Part shown: positions 19,501-29,491 of the stretch, one piece after another
Layout of the letters: the number at the start of each line of letters is the position of its first letter
Numbering within the stretch: position 1 is the stretch's first letter
Origin: an uncultured Gammaproteobacteria bacterium
GTDB lineage: Bacteria; Pseudomonadota; Gammaproteobacteria; Eutrophobiales; Eutrophobiaceae
Length of the DNA stretch: 64,000 nt
Reading direction: 5' to 3'
Assembly (NCBI GenBank): GCA_938084745.1
Contig: CALKEZ010000017.1
Span: 47,458-111,457, forward strand
Notes under the pieces: generated by a model
Databases searched by the model: none
Seen by the model: the letters and a program-made list of their open reading frames with translations, nothing else
What the model was told of the DNA's origin: nothing
Position numbers and translations under genes: made by a program

Positions 19501-19746
19501 ATGGATAAACAATTAGAAACAGAACTCGAAGCGGCGGCCTTCCGTCAATTAGTCAAACATCTTCGGGAACATACCGAGGTACAAAATATTGATTTGATGA
19601 ATCTGGCCGGCTTTTGTCGTAATTGTTTGTCTAAATGGTATGTCGCTGCGGCCGAGGACAAAGGTGTGGCGATCGATTATGAGCAAGCGCGTGAAATAGT
19701 TTATGGTATGCCCTATTCAGAGTGGAAGGAACGCTATCAAAAATAA
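19501..19746 (+). CDS. DUF1244 family small protein
   Basis: The 81-residue protein contains the family pattern AAAFRQLVKHLREHTEVQNIDLM, GFCRNCLSKWY and YGMPYSEWK. It is a compact helical domain found widely in alpha- and gammaproteobacteria with no assigned function. The two conserved cysteines of CRNC could bind a metal or be redox-active. It faces the TraB/GumN gene tail to tail, 14 bases away. Confidence 0.9.
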   Translation: MDKQLETELEAAAFRQLVKHLREHTEVQNIDLMNLAGFCRNCLSKWYVAAAEDKGVAIDYEQAREIVYGMPYSEWKERYQK

Positions 19747-19760
19747 AGGTTTTGTCGCTG

Positions 19761-20705
19761 TTAGTAAATCGCGGTAACCGCAAAACCCTTTTCGCTTAAT
19801 TGCTGCAATAAGCCTTCTTCACCGGCCAAATGCGATGCACCAACGGCAACAAAAATATTTTCTGCAGTGAATTCATTTTCTATGCGTTGCAGCATCCTGC
19901 TGTTACGGTCGTAAAGAATACCTTGCATGAAACGATCAAAAACAGCTTCATCATAATGCGTTTGATTATTGTACTCAGTTATCCCGGCAAGGTCCCTGTG
20001 TACATAGAGGCTAACCAAATCCTTGCTGTCACGGATGATTTGTTCGTGATTACATACGGTATCTGTCAGTATGATTATTTGGTCTTCAATCGGGAGCGTA
20101 TCAAGCGCTGAGAGTATCTCTTCCATCGTTTCCAGTGACTTGATCTCGAGCCCATTCTGCCGGGCAATCTGCAGTAAGTTGTCTTCTAATGTTGGTGCCC
20201 TAATGGGTTTAGGTCTTCCAATAAGACTAAATGCCGCCCAGGGCTTTATAACGATCACTTGTTCCCTGGGTACGCCATAGTCTTGAATTTGCCGCACTAA
20301 TTCCTCATATACAACATCCGCGAGAAAATTATCCAATTGCTGTCCCTCTTTAAATACCATCATATCAAGAAAAGTCTGGTTAGCCGCTTGGCCGGGAACG
20401 GTCTCCATAATGAAAACGTCGCTTTGCTGCAAGACAGCACTGACTTCTTTGGGGACAGTACTAACAGCATAATCTTGCGAATGCATGGTGCCGAATAAAT
20501 AATTGATTTTTCCCTGCGGGCTTTTAATTTGCCAGAGCATGCCTGTTTTGAATGGTATATCTTGCGTACCTGATGACACTGGATCGGAAACGTCTAAGAC
20601 AGACCGGTAATCTTTGCAAGCATCAGATAAGTTGCTTTCTGCAGCTGCTGATGCTGGAATAATCAACAGACAAATAAGGTAAATAACTATATTATTCATG
20701 AACAT
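19761..20705 (-). CDS. TraB/GumN family protein, exported
   Basis: The 314-residue protein has a signal peptide (about 1-22, ending SAAAES). The TraB/GumN domain follows with the two conserved GX2H elements: LFGTMHSQDY near residue 70 and VAVGASHLAGEEGLL near the C-terminus. A TIKI-type metalloprotease activity has been shown for animal relatives, while bacterial members are mostly uncharacterised. The start may be Met1 or Met3. There is no obvious operon partner. Confidence 0.88.
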   Translation of the reverse strand: MFMNNIVIYLICLLIIPASAAAESNLSDACKDYRSVLDVSDPVSSGTQDIPFKTGMLWQIKSPQGKINYLFGTMHSQDYAVSTVPKEVSAVLQQSDVFIMETVPGQAANQTFLDMMVFKEGQQLDNFLADVVYEELVRQIQDYGVPREQVIVIKPWAAFSLIGRPKPIRAPTLEDNLLQIARQNGLEIKSLETMEEILSALDTLPIEDQIIILTDTVCNHEQIIRDSKDLVSLYVHRDLAGITEYNNQTHYDEAVFDRFMQGILYDRNSRMLQRIENEFTAENIFVAVGASHLAGEEGLLQQLSEKGFAVTAIY

Positions 20706-20735
20706 AAAATTCTATTTCTTGAGCGCAAGATCATC

Positions 20736-21355
20736 ATGAGTAATGTCATTAAATCACCATTAATCAGTTTCCTGCACTGTCGTTTTCTACTCTTGCTGAT
20801 TTGCTTCGGTATCCGGCTTGTGCCAAAGACACTCATCAGAACCCGTCACACAATTTCGTTAGTATGCTAAACGAAATTAATTCATGGACTGTAAATACCC
20901 CCGTTTTTCCTGTAGTAAACGGTTTCAGTCCTGATAGTTTAAACAGAAATATCTTCTCATTAAAACGTCTGTTTTTAACGCATTTATTTCATGCCCCGGA
21001 AATCCAGCTTGCTTGTAAAAAATGGATAAAAGCTGAAATTGATCCGAAGCATAGTGATTATAAGGTATCGTGCGGCATGGCGACATATAAATGCGCTTGA
21101 TGTAACCGACAGAAAAACAGATGTGAACTCAACTTGCAATTGGCAGTGCTGAAAAAAAACTGGAATAGTGAGAAATAAAATTAAATTTCATAAAGTCAGT
21201 CAGGATTAGCTACTGTATATAATGATGCGATAAATGCAGTTTTTGAAATTGAACATTTATTACACTGGTCACATTCGAGTATTGATATTGAAGGTATTGT
21301 GAATTCATGGCTGAAACATATTGAAGAGAAAAATAACGATGAATTTCTTGGTTAA
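20736..21355 (+). pseudogene. Region of short broken reading frames, possible decayed gene(s)
   Basis: This 0.6-kb gap holds several short frames but no intact recognisable gene. Frame one is ATG 20736 to stop 20870: 44 codons beginning MSNVIKSPLISF, hydrophobic like a signal peptide. A second frame starts at ATG 20864, overlapping that stop, and runs to 21100 (78 codons, with FHAPEIQLACKKWIKAE). A third frame without a start runs to a stop at 21353-21355 and reads convincingly as protein: AINAVFEIEHLLHWSHSS, then GIVNSWLKHIEEKNNDEFLG. Its end overlaps the start of the RND adaptor by 17 bases. These may be remnants of one frameshifted gene or unrelated pieces; I do not recognise the family. 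Confidence 0.35.
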
Positions 21356-22427
21356 AACATTTCTGATTTTGCTGGTGATTAGTTTAGCGGCATTTTTGCT
21401 GGTGCGAACGGTTGATAAAGACAATGGCGTTATAAGCGAACTTATCGAGCCCGGTGAAGCGGATGTAGATGATGACAATGATGTTGAAAATACGGACGAG
21501 AAAATATTTATCATCGATGGCTACAAGGCTCTGAAACTGGATGATGACGTGATTGAAGTGGCGGGCCTGAATTTTCAAGCATTAGAGCCGATCGCAATTA
21601 GCCCCGATTTTAGTGCCTATGCAGAGCCGCTTGATATCGCGCCATTAGTCAGCATGAAGCTTAAATATCAAAATCTTTTGGCGGAACAGAAAGTCGTACA
21701 AAATGACTTATATAATCATAATAAAATGCTTGAACGAGCAGAGGCTCTGCACAAGGCAAAGAGTTTATCAACCCGTGAGCTGGAAAAAATTCGTGCTGAT
21801 CACGCTAATAAAGCGTATCAATTAAATGTTATTAATACGGAAGTGGACGGGACAGAATACGAGACAAAATCATTATGGGGTGATGAGTTAGGCAGTTTAA
21901 TTCTCGATAATGAAAAGCAGCATGAGTTTGATCTACTGGCCAGCTACCAAAAATCACTTGTCTTATTGTCTTTGCCTAAAGACAAGACACTGGATTATCA
22001 GCAACAAAATGTCTTTATCAGCAGTCTCAAACAAAAAGAAAATGCCATTAAGGCTTCTTATTTGGGGCGGGCCAAAGAGGTTCATAATCCACTCTATGGT
22101 GAAAGCCATTATTATCTACTTGAATCACCAAAAGTCAGAACGGGAATGCGTTTATACGCATGGGTTGAAGACAGTGGTAATCAAATAAACGGTTATTTTG
22201 TAAAAGACAGTGCTGTTATCTGGTATGCAAATGAGCCGTGGCTTTATGTCAAACAGGGAGACAATCTATTTATTCGTAAACCTCTTGGTAATGCCAGGAA
22301 AATTGATGATGGCTGGTTGCTGCAAGACAACACGCTGGTTGGCAATAACATGGTCGTAACACAAGGCGGGCAGACATTATTGTCGGAAGAATTTAAATGG
22401 GCCATTCCTGATGAGAATGACGATTAA
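21339..22427 (+). CDS. Efflux RND transporter periplasmic adaptor-like protein
   Basis: This 362-residue protein has an N-terminal membrane anchor (LILLVISLAAFLLV), an acidic linker (DVDDDNDVENTDE), then a divergent membrane-fusion layout. A beta/lipoyl-like start (VAGLNFQALEPIAI) is followed by a coiled-coil hairpin (about 105-160, RAEALHKAKSLSTRELEKIRA) and C-terminal beta domains. It would link the RND pump to an outer-membrane channel. The pump gene starts 49 bases on. No TolC-like gene is present. The ATG at 21339 is preferred over an upstream in-frame TTG at 21321. Confidence 0.75.
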   Translation: MNFLVKTFLILLVISLAAFLLVRTVDKDNGVISELIEPGEADVDDDNDVENTDEKIFIIDGYKALKLDDDVIEVAGLNFQALEPIAISPDFSAYAEPLDIAPLVSMKLKYQNLLAEQKVVQNDLYNHNKMLERAEALHKAKSLSTRELEKIRADHANKAYQLNVINTEVDGTEYETKSLWGDELGSLILDNEKQHEFDLLASYQKSLVLLSLPKDKTLDYQQQNVFISSLKQKENAIKASYLGRAKEVHNPLYGESHYYLLESPKVRTGMRLYAWVEDSGNQINGYFVKDSAVIWYANEPWLYVKQGDNLFIRKPLGNARKIDDGWLLQDNTLVGNNMVVTQGGQTLLSEEFKWAIPDENDD

Positions 22428-22476
22428 GAATAAATATCATGACGCCGCATACCTGCAGTAGCAATCATTAATAGAC

Positions 22477-25400
22477 ATGCTAGCCACATTAGTCAGATTT
22501 TCTATTCATTACCGAGGTGTCGTTATCGCTATTGCGACCCTGTTAATGTTTTTCAGTATCTATCAATTATCTCGTGCAGGTCTCGATATTTTCCCCGAGT
22601 TTTCGCCAAACTTGATCGTAGTGCAAACAGAAGCACCCGGTTATTCAACAGAGCAGGTTGAAATACTCGTCACGCGTCCGATTGAAACAGCATTGTCTGG
22701 TTTGATCGGCATTGATCATGTGCGCTCTGAATCTATTCAAGGCCTGTCGATAGTGAATGTTTATTTTGATGAAGACACCGATATTTATCGTAATAGACAA
22801 CTTGTTTCCGAACGGCTTGCCGGCTTAACAAATTTATTACCTGATGGTGTCGGACCTGCTGTGCCTGTGCCCATGGCGTCGTCGTCGGCCACTATCCTGA
22901 CGATGGGCGTCACATCTCCCAGCAAGGACATGATGACTTTACGCAGCATGGTCGACTGGAACCTGGTGCCGACGATTCTAAGTGTGCCTGGCGTTGCTGA
23001 TGTCAATGTGTTTGGTGGAGATATCAAGCAATTACAAATCCAGATTGATGAGGACAAACTTAAACAATACGAATTGGGAATCAACGAGATTGTTGTTGCT
23101 GCAAAACTTGCGACCGGAATATATGGTGCTGGATTCATCGAGAATAGCAATCAACGCTTAACCCTGAGTCTGACAGGTTTGCCTGGCCAAATAGAGGCGT
23201 TAGCAAAGGTTGTCGTCAAGCGCGTCGATGGGATCACTATTACATTGGGCGACGTTGCTAATATTGATTATGGTGCCGAGCCGGCATTCGGCGCGGGGTC
23301 AATCATGGGGGAAGCAGGTATCGTCCTGATGGTTATCGGGCAATATGGTGCTAATACCCTTAATGTATCGAATGCAGTCGAAGATGCGATACAGGGTCTT
23401 GATAAAATATTTGCCGATAATGACATCAAACTCCATCCGACCTTGTTTCGCCCGGCAAATTATATTGAACGCTCCGTAAGCAGTATTACCGGGCACTTGT
23501 TGATCGGCGGTCTATTCGTTGTCGCAGTGCTAGTTATTTTCTTGTTCAACTTCAGGACCGCATTTATCTCGGTTATGGCGATACCTTTATCGTTACTGAC
23601 CGCAGTTCTTGTGTTGCTGGAACTCGGCGTAAATCTCAATATTATGGTGATTGGTGGTTTGGCTATTGCGCTTGGTGAAGTGGTGGATGATGCCATCATC
23701 GATACCGAAAACATCTTTCGCCGTCTTCGTCAGAATAAATTACTGACTACACCCTTACCGATGAAGGACGTCGTTTATAACGCCTCGATGGAAGTACGTG
23801 GGTCGGTAGTTTATGCCAGCTTTATCGTGGCACTGGTTTTTGTGCCTTTATTACACCTTAGCGGGATTACTGGACGTTTATTCGCCCCATTGGGTGCGGC
23901 ATACATACTTTCTATCATGATGTCATTACTGGTTGCGCTAACAGTCACGCCAGCGCTGTGTTATATGCTATTAGCAAAAGATAAATTGAAAAATATTGAA
24001 CCACCGCTGATTAATTTTCTGCAACCTTATTACGCAAGATCATTAGCTTTAATTTCACGTTCACCTTATCTGGTTATTACATCGACGATACTCTTTTGTC
24101 TGGCCGGTATCTCGGTGTTGCCGGGTGTGGGGGGGCAATTTATCCCTAATCTCAGAGAGGGGCATTATATTGTCCACACCTCGAGTATTGCCGGTACGTC
24201 ATTGCAAGAATCCATACGCGTAGGTAATCAACTAACCAGCTCGTTTCTTGATATTCCCGGGGTGATTTCTGTTTCGCAATGGGCGGGCAGGGCGGAACGC
24301 GGTGCGGATACGTTTGGCAGTCACTACAGTGAATTTGAAGTCGATCTCGATAGTACCTTGAGTGGTTCAGAGCAGCAGCGCGTGCTTGATTCTCTCAGAG
24401 AGACACTGGACGATTTTCCGGGCTTGAGATACGAGGCACATAATTTTTTATCTGAACGCATCCATGAAACTATTTCTGGCTATACGACACCAATCGTCGT
24501 CAATATTTACGGTAATGATCTGGATGCCTTGGACAGAAAGGCAACAGAAGTCGCTGCCGTAATGAAAACGATACCAGGTGCCAGTGGTGTACAGGTGCAA
24601 TCACCGTCGGCAGCACCATTACTACAAGTCGCCTTGAAACTGGATAAACTAAAAGAGTACGGAGTCAGTCCTGTTACGATTGTTAACAGCATAAAAACTG
24701 CTTTTGAAGGTTTGCAGGTTGCGAAATACCAGGAAAATAACCGAATTTTTTCTGTGGTAGTCACCGCCCCAGAGCATAAACGTCAGACCCCTGAAAATGT
24801 GCGTCAATTACCTATTAAAACGGCTGCGGGTCTATTGTTGCCACTGGAACAGTTTGCTGATATTCGTCAGCAGAGCGGTCGTTACAACATCCTGCATCAG
24901 GATGGACAACGCTTACAGAGTATTACCAGTCATGTTGTGGACCGCGATATTGTCAGTTTTATGCAAGAGCTTGAGAATAAGGTGTTTGAACAAGTGCAAT
25001 TTAATGCAGAGCTGTATCCTGAATTTACCGGTGCAGCGATAGAGCAAGCAAAGGCAAAAGAAGAATTGATTCTTCTTTCCTGTCTGATTTTGGCTGTTGT
25101 GATGATGCTGGTTTACATCGCTATAGGCAGTTTCAGGCATGTATTATTGATGCTAATCAACCTGCCGTTTGCCCTGGTCGGTGGCGTCATTGCGGTTATT
25201 GTCACTGGCGGAAGTCTCTCGGTAGGCTCGTTGGTGGGATTTGTTACGTTGTTCGGTATTACCATACGGAACTCCATAATGTTGGTTTCGCATTATCAAT
25301 ATCTGGTTGAGGAAGAGGGTTTACCCTGGAATCTTGACGTAGCTATACAGGGTGCCAAGGAAAGATTGCCATCTATTTTAATGACGGCACTAGTAACCTC

Positions 25401-25590
25401 TTTGGCCATGCTGCCCATTGCTATCAATAGCGATAATCCGGGTCGTGAAATTATGGGGCCTATGGCAGCAATCATTATCGGTGGTTTAGCTTCCTCGACG
25501 ATTCTTAACTTGCTGATCATGCCGGCCATAATGCTCAAATTCGGCAAGTTTAATCAACGCCTGCCTGACGCTGCTCTTCAGCATAAGTAG
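22477..25590 (+). CDS. RND efflux pump, heavy-metal-efflux (CzcA/CusA-like) subfamily
   Basis: The 1037-residue inner-membrane proton antiporter has the RND pattern: one N-terminal membrane segment, a large periplasmic loop, six segments, a second loop and five more segments. The first lines (FSIHYRGVVIAIATLLM, then GLDIFPEFSPNLIVVQTEAPG) and the TM4 motif GEVVDDAIIDTENIFRRLR are typical of the HME branch. The acidic residues there relay protons. The substrate (a metal ion or a small organic) cannot be read from the sequence. It is paired with the adaptor upstream. Confidence 0.88.
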   Translation: MLATLVRFSIHYRGVVIAIATLLMFFSIYQLSRAGLDIFPEFSPNLIVVQTEAPGYSTEQVEILVTRPIETALSGLIGIDHVRSESIQGLSIVNVYFDEDTDIYRNRQLVSERLAGLTNLLPDGVGPAVPVPMASSSATILTMGVTSPSKDMMTLRSMVDWNLVPTILSVPGVADVNVFGGDIKQLQIQIDEDKLKQYELGINEIVVAAKLATGIYGAGFIENSNQRLTLSLTGLPGQIEALAKVVVKRVDGITITLGDVANIDYGAEPAFGAGSIMGEAGIVLMVIGQYGANTLNVSNAVEDAIQGLDKIFADNDIKLHPTLFRPANYIERSVSSITGHLLIGGLFVVAVLVIFLFNFRTAFISVMAIPLSLLTAVLVLLELGVNLNIMVIGGLAIALGEVVDDAIIDTENIFRRLRQNKLLTTPLPMKDVVYNASMEVRGSVVYASFIVALVFVPLLHLSGITGRLFAPLGAAYILSIMMSLLVALTVTPALCYMLLAKDKLKNIEPPLINFLQPYYARSLALISRSPYLVITSTILFCLAGISVLPGVGGQFIPNLREGHYIVHTSSIAGTSLQESIRVGNQLTSSFLDIPGVISVSQWAGRAERGADTFGSHYSEFEVDLDSTLSGSEQQRVLDSLRETLDDFPGLRYEAHNFLSERIHETISGYTTPIVVNIYGNDLDALDRKATEVAAVMKTIPGASGVQVQSPSAAPLLQVALKLDKLKEYGVSPVTIVNSIKTAFEGLQVAKYQENNRIFSVVVTAPEHKRQTPENVRQLPIKTAAGLLLPLEQFADIRQQSGRYNILHQDGQRLQSITSHVVDRDIVSFMQELENKVFEQVQFNAELYPEFTGAAIEQAKAKEELILLSCLILAVVMMLVYIAIGSFRHVLLMLINLPFALVGGVIAVIVTGGSLSVGSLVGFVTLFGITIRNSIMLVSHYQYLVEEEGLPWNLDVAIQGAKERLPSILMTALVTSLAMLPIAINSDNPGREIMGPMAAIIIGGLASSTILNLLIMPAIMLKFGKFNQRLPDAALQHK

Positions 25591-25863
25591 CCTTGTCGCT
25601 TTATCCCTGAATCATTTGACCCAGTAGAAAACCATTACGATAATATAACCGATGGGTATGAGGCTGTAAGTAGTCTCGAAATGAACTGATAATAAAATAA
25701 TGTGTCATTTAATCGCTTATAAATAGCTAACCTGTTTTAGTGGTATCTTAAAGTTTGACCTTATTTAAATTACATAATTTATTGAAAAAGATAGTAATTT
25801 TTACTAGACTTGCGGTTCAACTTTAACCCAAAATAATATGACATAAGAATTGTTCACCAAATC
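25591..25863. other. Intergenic gap before the receiver-kinase gene
   Basis: This AT-rich, non-coding stretch of 273 bases separates the RND pump from the receiver-kinase gene. It must hold the kinase promoter. TTGACC occurs near 25754, but no convincing -10 lies at the right distance. No hairpin terminator was recognised after the pump. Confidence 0.4.
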
Positions 25864-27114
25864 ATGAAAATTTTAATCATTGACGATTCCAGCGACTTTA
25901 GAGCTTTGCTCAGATTATATCTCAGCAAAGAACTCACTGATGTTGAAATTATCGAATATGATTTTGATAAACTGGGCAAACCCCCGGAAAATTTCGATTG
26001 GTCTGAATATGACATCTTGTTTCTGGATTATAAATTAGGCCCACATGAAGATGGTTTAAAATGGCTCAAGGAATTTCGAAACAAGCCCGGCTTTCCCCCT
26101 ACGATTGTGCTGACTGCAGAAGGTGATGAATACATTGCCGTAAAATCGATAAAATTAGGCGCTGCTGATTATATTAATAAAGTTGATATCAAACCCAAGC
26201 GTATCGCCGAAATGGTTCATGATGCGACAGAGTTTTCGAAAAAAACCGATACTGATCAGAAAAATGCGATAAATGATGCAACTCAGATAATAAGAAAAGT
26301 CCATAAAAAAGACCAGGTGCCAGATACTGGTCTTGAAATCGGCTATAAGTTTGTACGTATGATCGGCGAAGGCGCCATGTCAAAAGTCTATCTTGCCGAG
26401 CGCGTCAAAGATAAAAAAACGGTTGTACTTAAAGTGCTGGATTTAACACGGGTTAAAGAAGCCAAACTAGTGGAACGCTTTATTCAGGAAGCCAATTTAA
26501 TAGCGGAGCTAAATTCACCTTTTGTCGTCAAGATCTATGAACATGGGATTACTGAAGAATACGGCTATATTGCGTTGGAGTTTTTTTCGCGCGGCGATCT
26601 AAAACAGCGTGCAGAATTAGGTTTAAATCATGAAATAGCCATTATTTATGCGACGCATATTGCTTATGGATTAGAACAAATTCATTCCATTAATGTAGTG
26701 CATCGAGATTTAAAACCGGCCAATATTATGTTTCGCGGTGATGATAGTCTCGCATTAGCTGACTTTGGCATATCTAAAAAGATCGGTGAGGTTAGTGATA
26801 TCACGACGGTAGGACAAATATTGGGAACACCTCACTATATGAGTCCTGAACAAGGCGAGGGCAAGGATGTTGATACACGTTCAGACCTGTACAGTCTTGG
26901 CGTTATACTTTATGAGTTATTGACCGGTGATAAACCCTATACAGCGGCTACGGCGACTTCTTTGATCTATCAGCACATCCATGCGCCAATACCACGTCTG
27001 CCAAGCAGGTTGAGTCAATATCAAGATATTATAAATACGCTTTTGGCAAAAGATCCTGCTCGTCGACTACAAACTGCGCGTGGTTTAATTAATTTACTGG
27101 AAGCATTCCAGTAG
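25864..27114 (+). CDS. Response-regulator receiver fused to a Ser/Thr protein kinase
   Basis: In this 416-residue protein, residues 1-125 form a CheY-like receiver with the acidic pair Asp7/Asp8, phospho-acceptor Asp55 (ILFLDYKLG) and the distal lysine (YINK). Residues about 155-415 form a Hanks-type kinase. It has the glycine loop GEGAMSKVYLAE, the lysine in VVLKVLD, the catalytic loop HRDLKPANIMF, DFGIS, and the activation segment GTPHYMSPEQG with SDLYSLGVILYELLTG. No membrane segment is seen, so it is cytosolic. The design suggests that two-component phosphorylation gates Ser/Thr kinase activity. No histidine kinase or phosphatase lies next to it. Confidence 0.93.
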   Translation: MKILIIDDSSDFRALLRLYLSKELTDVEIIEYDFDKLGKPPENFDWSEYDILFLDYKLGPHEDGLKWLKEFRNKPGFPPTIVLTAEGDEYIAVKSIKLGAADYINKVDIKPKRIAEMVHDATEFSKKTDTDQKNAINDATQIIRKVHKKDQVPDTGLEIGYKFVRMIGEGAMSKVYLAERVKDKKTVVLKVLDLTRVKEAKLVERFIQEANLIAELNSPFVVKIYEHGITEEYGYIALEFFSRGDLKQRAELGLNHEIAIIYATHIAYGLEQIHSINVVHRDLKPANIMFRGDDSLALADFGISKKIGEVSDITTVGQILGTPHYMSPEQGEGKDVDTRSDLYSLGVILYELLTGDKPYTAATATSLIYQHIHAPIPRLPSRLSQYQDIINTLLAKDPARRLQTARGLINLLEAFQ

Positions 27115-27126
27115 TAAGTTGATGTA

Positions 27127-28371
27127 TTAACTCTTCTGACTTTCCAACGCTTTCTTTCGTAAGTATTCCAGCCACCAGTTAGCCTGCTCATTCGTCGATT
27201 TATCTGTCAAGGCCTGTGTAAAAGCACGCGTAGCCTTGTCCATGTTTTTCAAATGATACTGTGCTATCCCTAACAAAAGGTTTGCTTTAGAAACTAATGT
27301 GCTGTCAGCTGATTGAAATTTGACATCAAGCACTTCGGTCGATTTTGCCCACTGTTCAGCCTCAAAATACAATTGTCCAAGCCGTAGCCTGGCTTTATCA
27401 TCGTTATACTTATCAATGATTTCCTTGAATACCGATTCCGCTTTTTCATTTTCATGTGCCAGAAACCAGCTGTCTGCAAGCAGTGTTAACATTTTTAGAT
27501 TCGGGTTTATGTCACCTACTGCCATTTCTTTTTCAAGAATAACCGCAGCTTTATAGGGCATTTCAAGATACAAATAATTGTTGATGAGTTGAAGTATCGC
27601 GTCTTTCTGTAAAATGCCTTTTGTATAGGCAAGTTCATATATGGCTAACGCTTTTTTGTCTTGTTTTAATCGTTCATATATCCCGGCCAGTTGTATCCAG
27701 TAGCTTGATTTGTCAGGATGTTGGCTAATAATTTTTTCAAGTAGTATCGAAGCTTTATTATATTCTTTTGTTTCATAATAACCGGCGAGTAAAAGTTCAT
27801 ACCAGTTTAACGGTGGGGTATCGGTTAATGCCAATGCCTTTTCTACCTGAGCAATAAGTTGTTTATAATCTTTAAGATAATAATACGCTGTTGCTGCCAG
27901 AATATGCGCTTCTGGCTTCACCTTTATTTCCTTGGCAAACCATTTCGACAGGTATTTTATGCCTTCTTCTGGTCGTTCAATATGAATAAGTAACTGTGCA
28001 ATAGAGTAGTTGAGATTATGTGTGACATCATCTGGTAAAGCGTTAAGTGCTAATGCCTTGATAAAATATTCAACAGCGGTCGTAAAATTACCCAGATTAT
28101 TTTCTGCAAAAGCCATGGTTTGATAGACTACTGCAGCATCATAATCCTTCAGTTTGTTAGAAGACACCAGTCGTTTTAGTTTTTCAAGTGCGACTGCATT
28201 TTTACCATTATCCATCGCCATACGACTTTCAGATAAAACGTCATGAGTAGCGGGATCTAACAGGTAAGCTTGTTTGCCATCTGCAAAGGTTGATAACGGG
28301 TGAATACCAATAATCAGAATCAGGCTGACAAGTAGCCATCGGGGAAAAGCGGTGTTTAGAATAATATTCAT
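27127..28371 (-). CDS. TPR protein of the TonB2-type operon
   Basis: The 414-residue exported protein has a signal peptide (ending about STFADG) followed by eight or more tetratricopeptide repeats (for example GNFTTAVEYFIKALALNA and KQDKKALAIYELAYTKG). It is the last gene of the DUF3450-TtpC-ExbB-ExbD-TonB operon and overlaps the tonB stop by four bases. In Vibrio TonB2 clusters a TPR protein occupies the same place. Probably a periplasmic scaffold for the complex. Convergent with the receiver-kinase gene, 12 bases away. Confidence 0.85.
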   Translation of the reverse strand: MNIILNTAFPRWLLVSLILIIGIHPLSTFADGKQAYLLDPATHDVLSESRMAMDNGKNAVALEKLKRLVSSNKLKDYDAAVVYQTMAFAENNLGNFTTAVEYFIKALALNALPDDVTHNLNYSIAQLLIHIERPEEGIKYLSKWFAKEIKVKPEAHILAATAYYYLKDYKQLIAQVEKALALTDTPPLNWYELLLAGYYETKEYNKASILLEKIISQHPDKSSYWIQLAGIYERLKQDKKALAIYELAYTKGILQKDAILQLINNYLYLEMPYKAAVILEKEMAVGDINPNLKMLTLLADSWFLAHENEKAESVFKEIIDKYNDDKARLRLGQLYFEAEQWAKSTEVLDVKFQSADSTLVSKANLLLGIAQYHLKNMDKATRAFTQALTDKSTNEQANWWLEYLRKKALESQKS

Positions 28372-29060
28372 CGTTGCAATTTGAACTTAACGTCTTGTCG
28401 CGCACGTTTTTCTACAGCTTTTCCATTGACGATATCAGGATTGTATTTCCAGTTTTTGATAGCCTTTAACACCGCGCTATCAAAGACTTTTGGCGGTGAA
28501 GCCTTGACGATAACCGGATCCTTTACTGACCCATCAACAGCAATAGTGAATTCAACGGTAACAACTCCTTCTATGCCACTACGTAAGGCGCGTAACGGAT
28601 AAACTGGCGGTACTCTTAACGTTGGCACCACATTAAGATCAATTTTTGGCCTGGCAGGTTTACCTAAAGATTTGCCACTATTTGCGCCATTACTGAAATC
28701 ACCAAGATAAGGTGAGCCTGATAAAGATAAAGGGATATCTATTTTGGGTAAGGCTAGATCCGTTTTCAGAGTCTGTGTTTTATCAATCTCTGGTTCAGCC
28801 ATTTCCGGCGGTGGCGGCTCTTTTTCCGGCGGCGGTGGTTGCAGATCATCTATTTCTTTTTTTTGCTTGGGTGGCTCAGGTTTCTTATCCATGCGAATAA
28901 ATTCGACGAGATCAATATTAGCCAGTTTTGTATGCGCCCCATGTTCTTTACTGACCAGTTTCTGTATCAGGATAAATATTGCAATATTTAATATTAATGC
29001 GATAAGAATTAATGCCGGAATTTTCGTGGCATCCAGAATCTTCAGTTTGGGCAATGTCAT
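28368..29060 (-). CDS. TonB-family energy transducer (TonB2-like)
   Basis: The 230-residue protein has one N-terminal membrane anchor (about 15-36, PALILIALILNIAIFILIQ), a Pro-rich spacer (PPPPEKEPPPPEMAEPE) and the TonB C-terminal domain (about 145-228, VPPVYPLRALRSGIEGVVTVEFTI and AVLKAIKNWKY). It carries proton-motive energy from ExbB/ExbD to outer-membrane receptors. The short spacer is typical of TonB2. No TonB-dependent receptor lies in the window, so its cargo is unknown. Confidence 0.92.
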   Translation of the reverse strand: MTLPKLKILDATKIPALILIALILNIAIFILIQKLVSKEHGAHTKLANIDLVEFIRMDKKPEPPKQKKEIDDLQPPPPEKEPPPPEMAEPEIDKTQTLKTDLALPKIDIPLSLSGSPYLGDFSNGANSGKSLGKPARPKIDLNVVPTLRVPPVYPLRALRSGIEGVVTVEFTIAVDGSVKDPVIVKASPPKVFDSAVLKAIKNWKYNPDIVNGKAVEKRARQDVKFKLQR

Positions 29061-29085
29061 AAATTTGCAGTATGAGAAATATTAA

Positions 29086-29490
29086 TTACTCATTTGATGC
29101 AGCAATTGAAACATTGGTGACACCTGCCAGACGAACTTGATCAAGTACTTCAACAGTAGTGCCAGTTCGGGCATTTTGATCTGCCAGTATTATAATTGTG
29201 CCTTCCGGGTTCTGTGCATGTTGATGCTCTACGTGGGCACGAACGGCATGGATATCAATCTTTTGATTTTCTATCCATATCTCGCCGTCTTTACTCACGC
29301 CGATGATCATGCTTCCCTGTTCTTCTCTAACAGCTGTCTGAGCTGTTGGTCGATCAACATCGATGCCTGATTCCTTGGTAAAAGAAGCAGTCACAAGAAA
29401 AAAGATTAACAATATAAACACCATGTCGATAAGCGGCGTTAAATTCACGCTTTCGGCTGCGGTCTCTTGTTTAGAATGAATATGTCTCAT
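29086..29490 (-). CDS. exbD: ExbD-type biopolymer transport protein
   Basis: The 134-residue protein has a short cytoplasmic start, a single membrane segment with the conserved proton-channel aspartate (LTPLIDMVFILLIFFLV), and a periplasmic domain (DVDRPTAQTAVREEQGSMIIGV). It pairs with the ExbB-like protein encoded just upstream (one-base gap) to form the stator-like motor for TonB. Confidence 0.95.
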   Translation of the reverse strand: MRHIHSKQETAAESVNLTPLIDMVFILLIFFLVTASFTKESGIDVDRPTAQTAVREEQGSMIIGVSKDGEIWIENQKIDIHAVRAHVEHQHAQNPEGTIIILADQNARTGTTVEVLDQVRLAGVTNVSIAASNE

Positions 29491-29491
29491 A

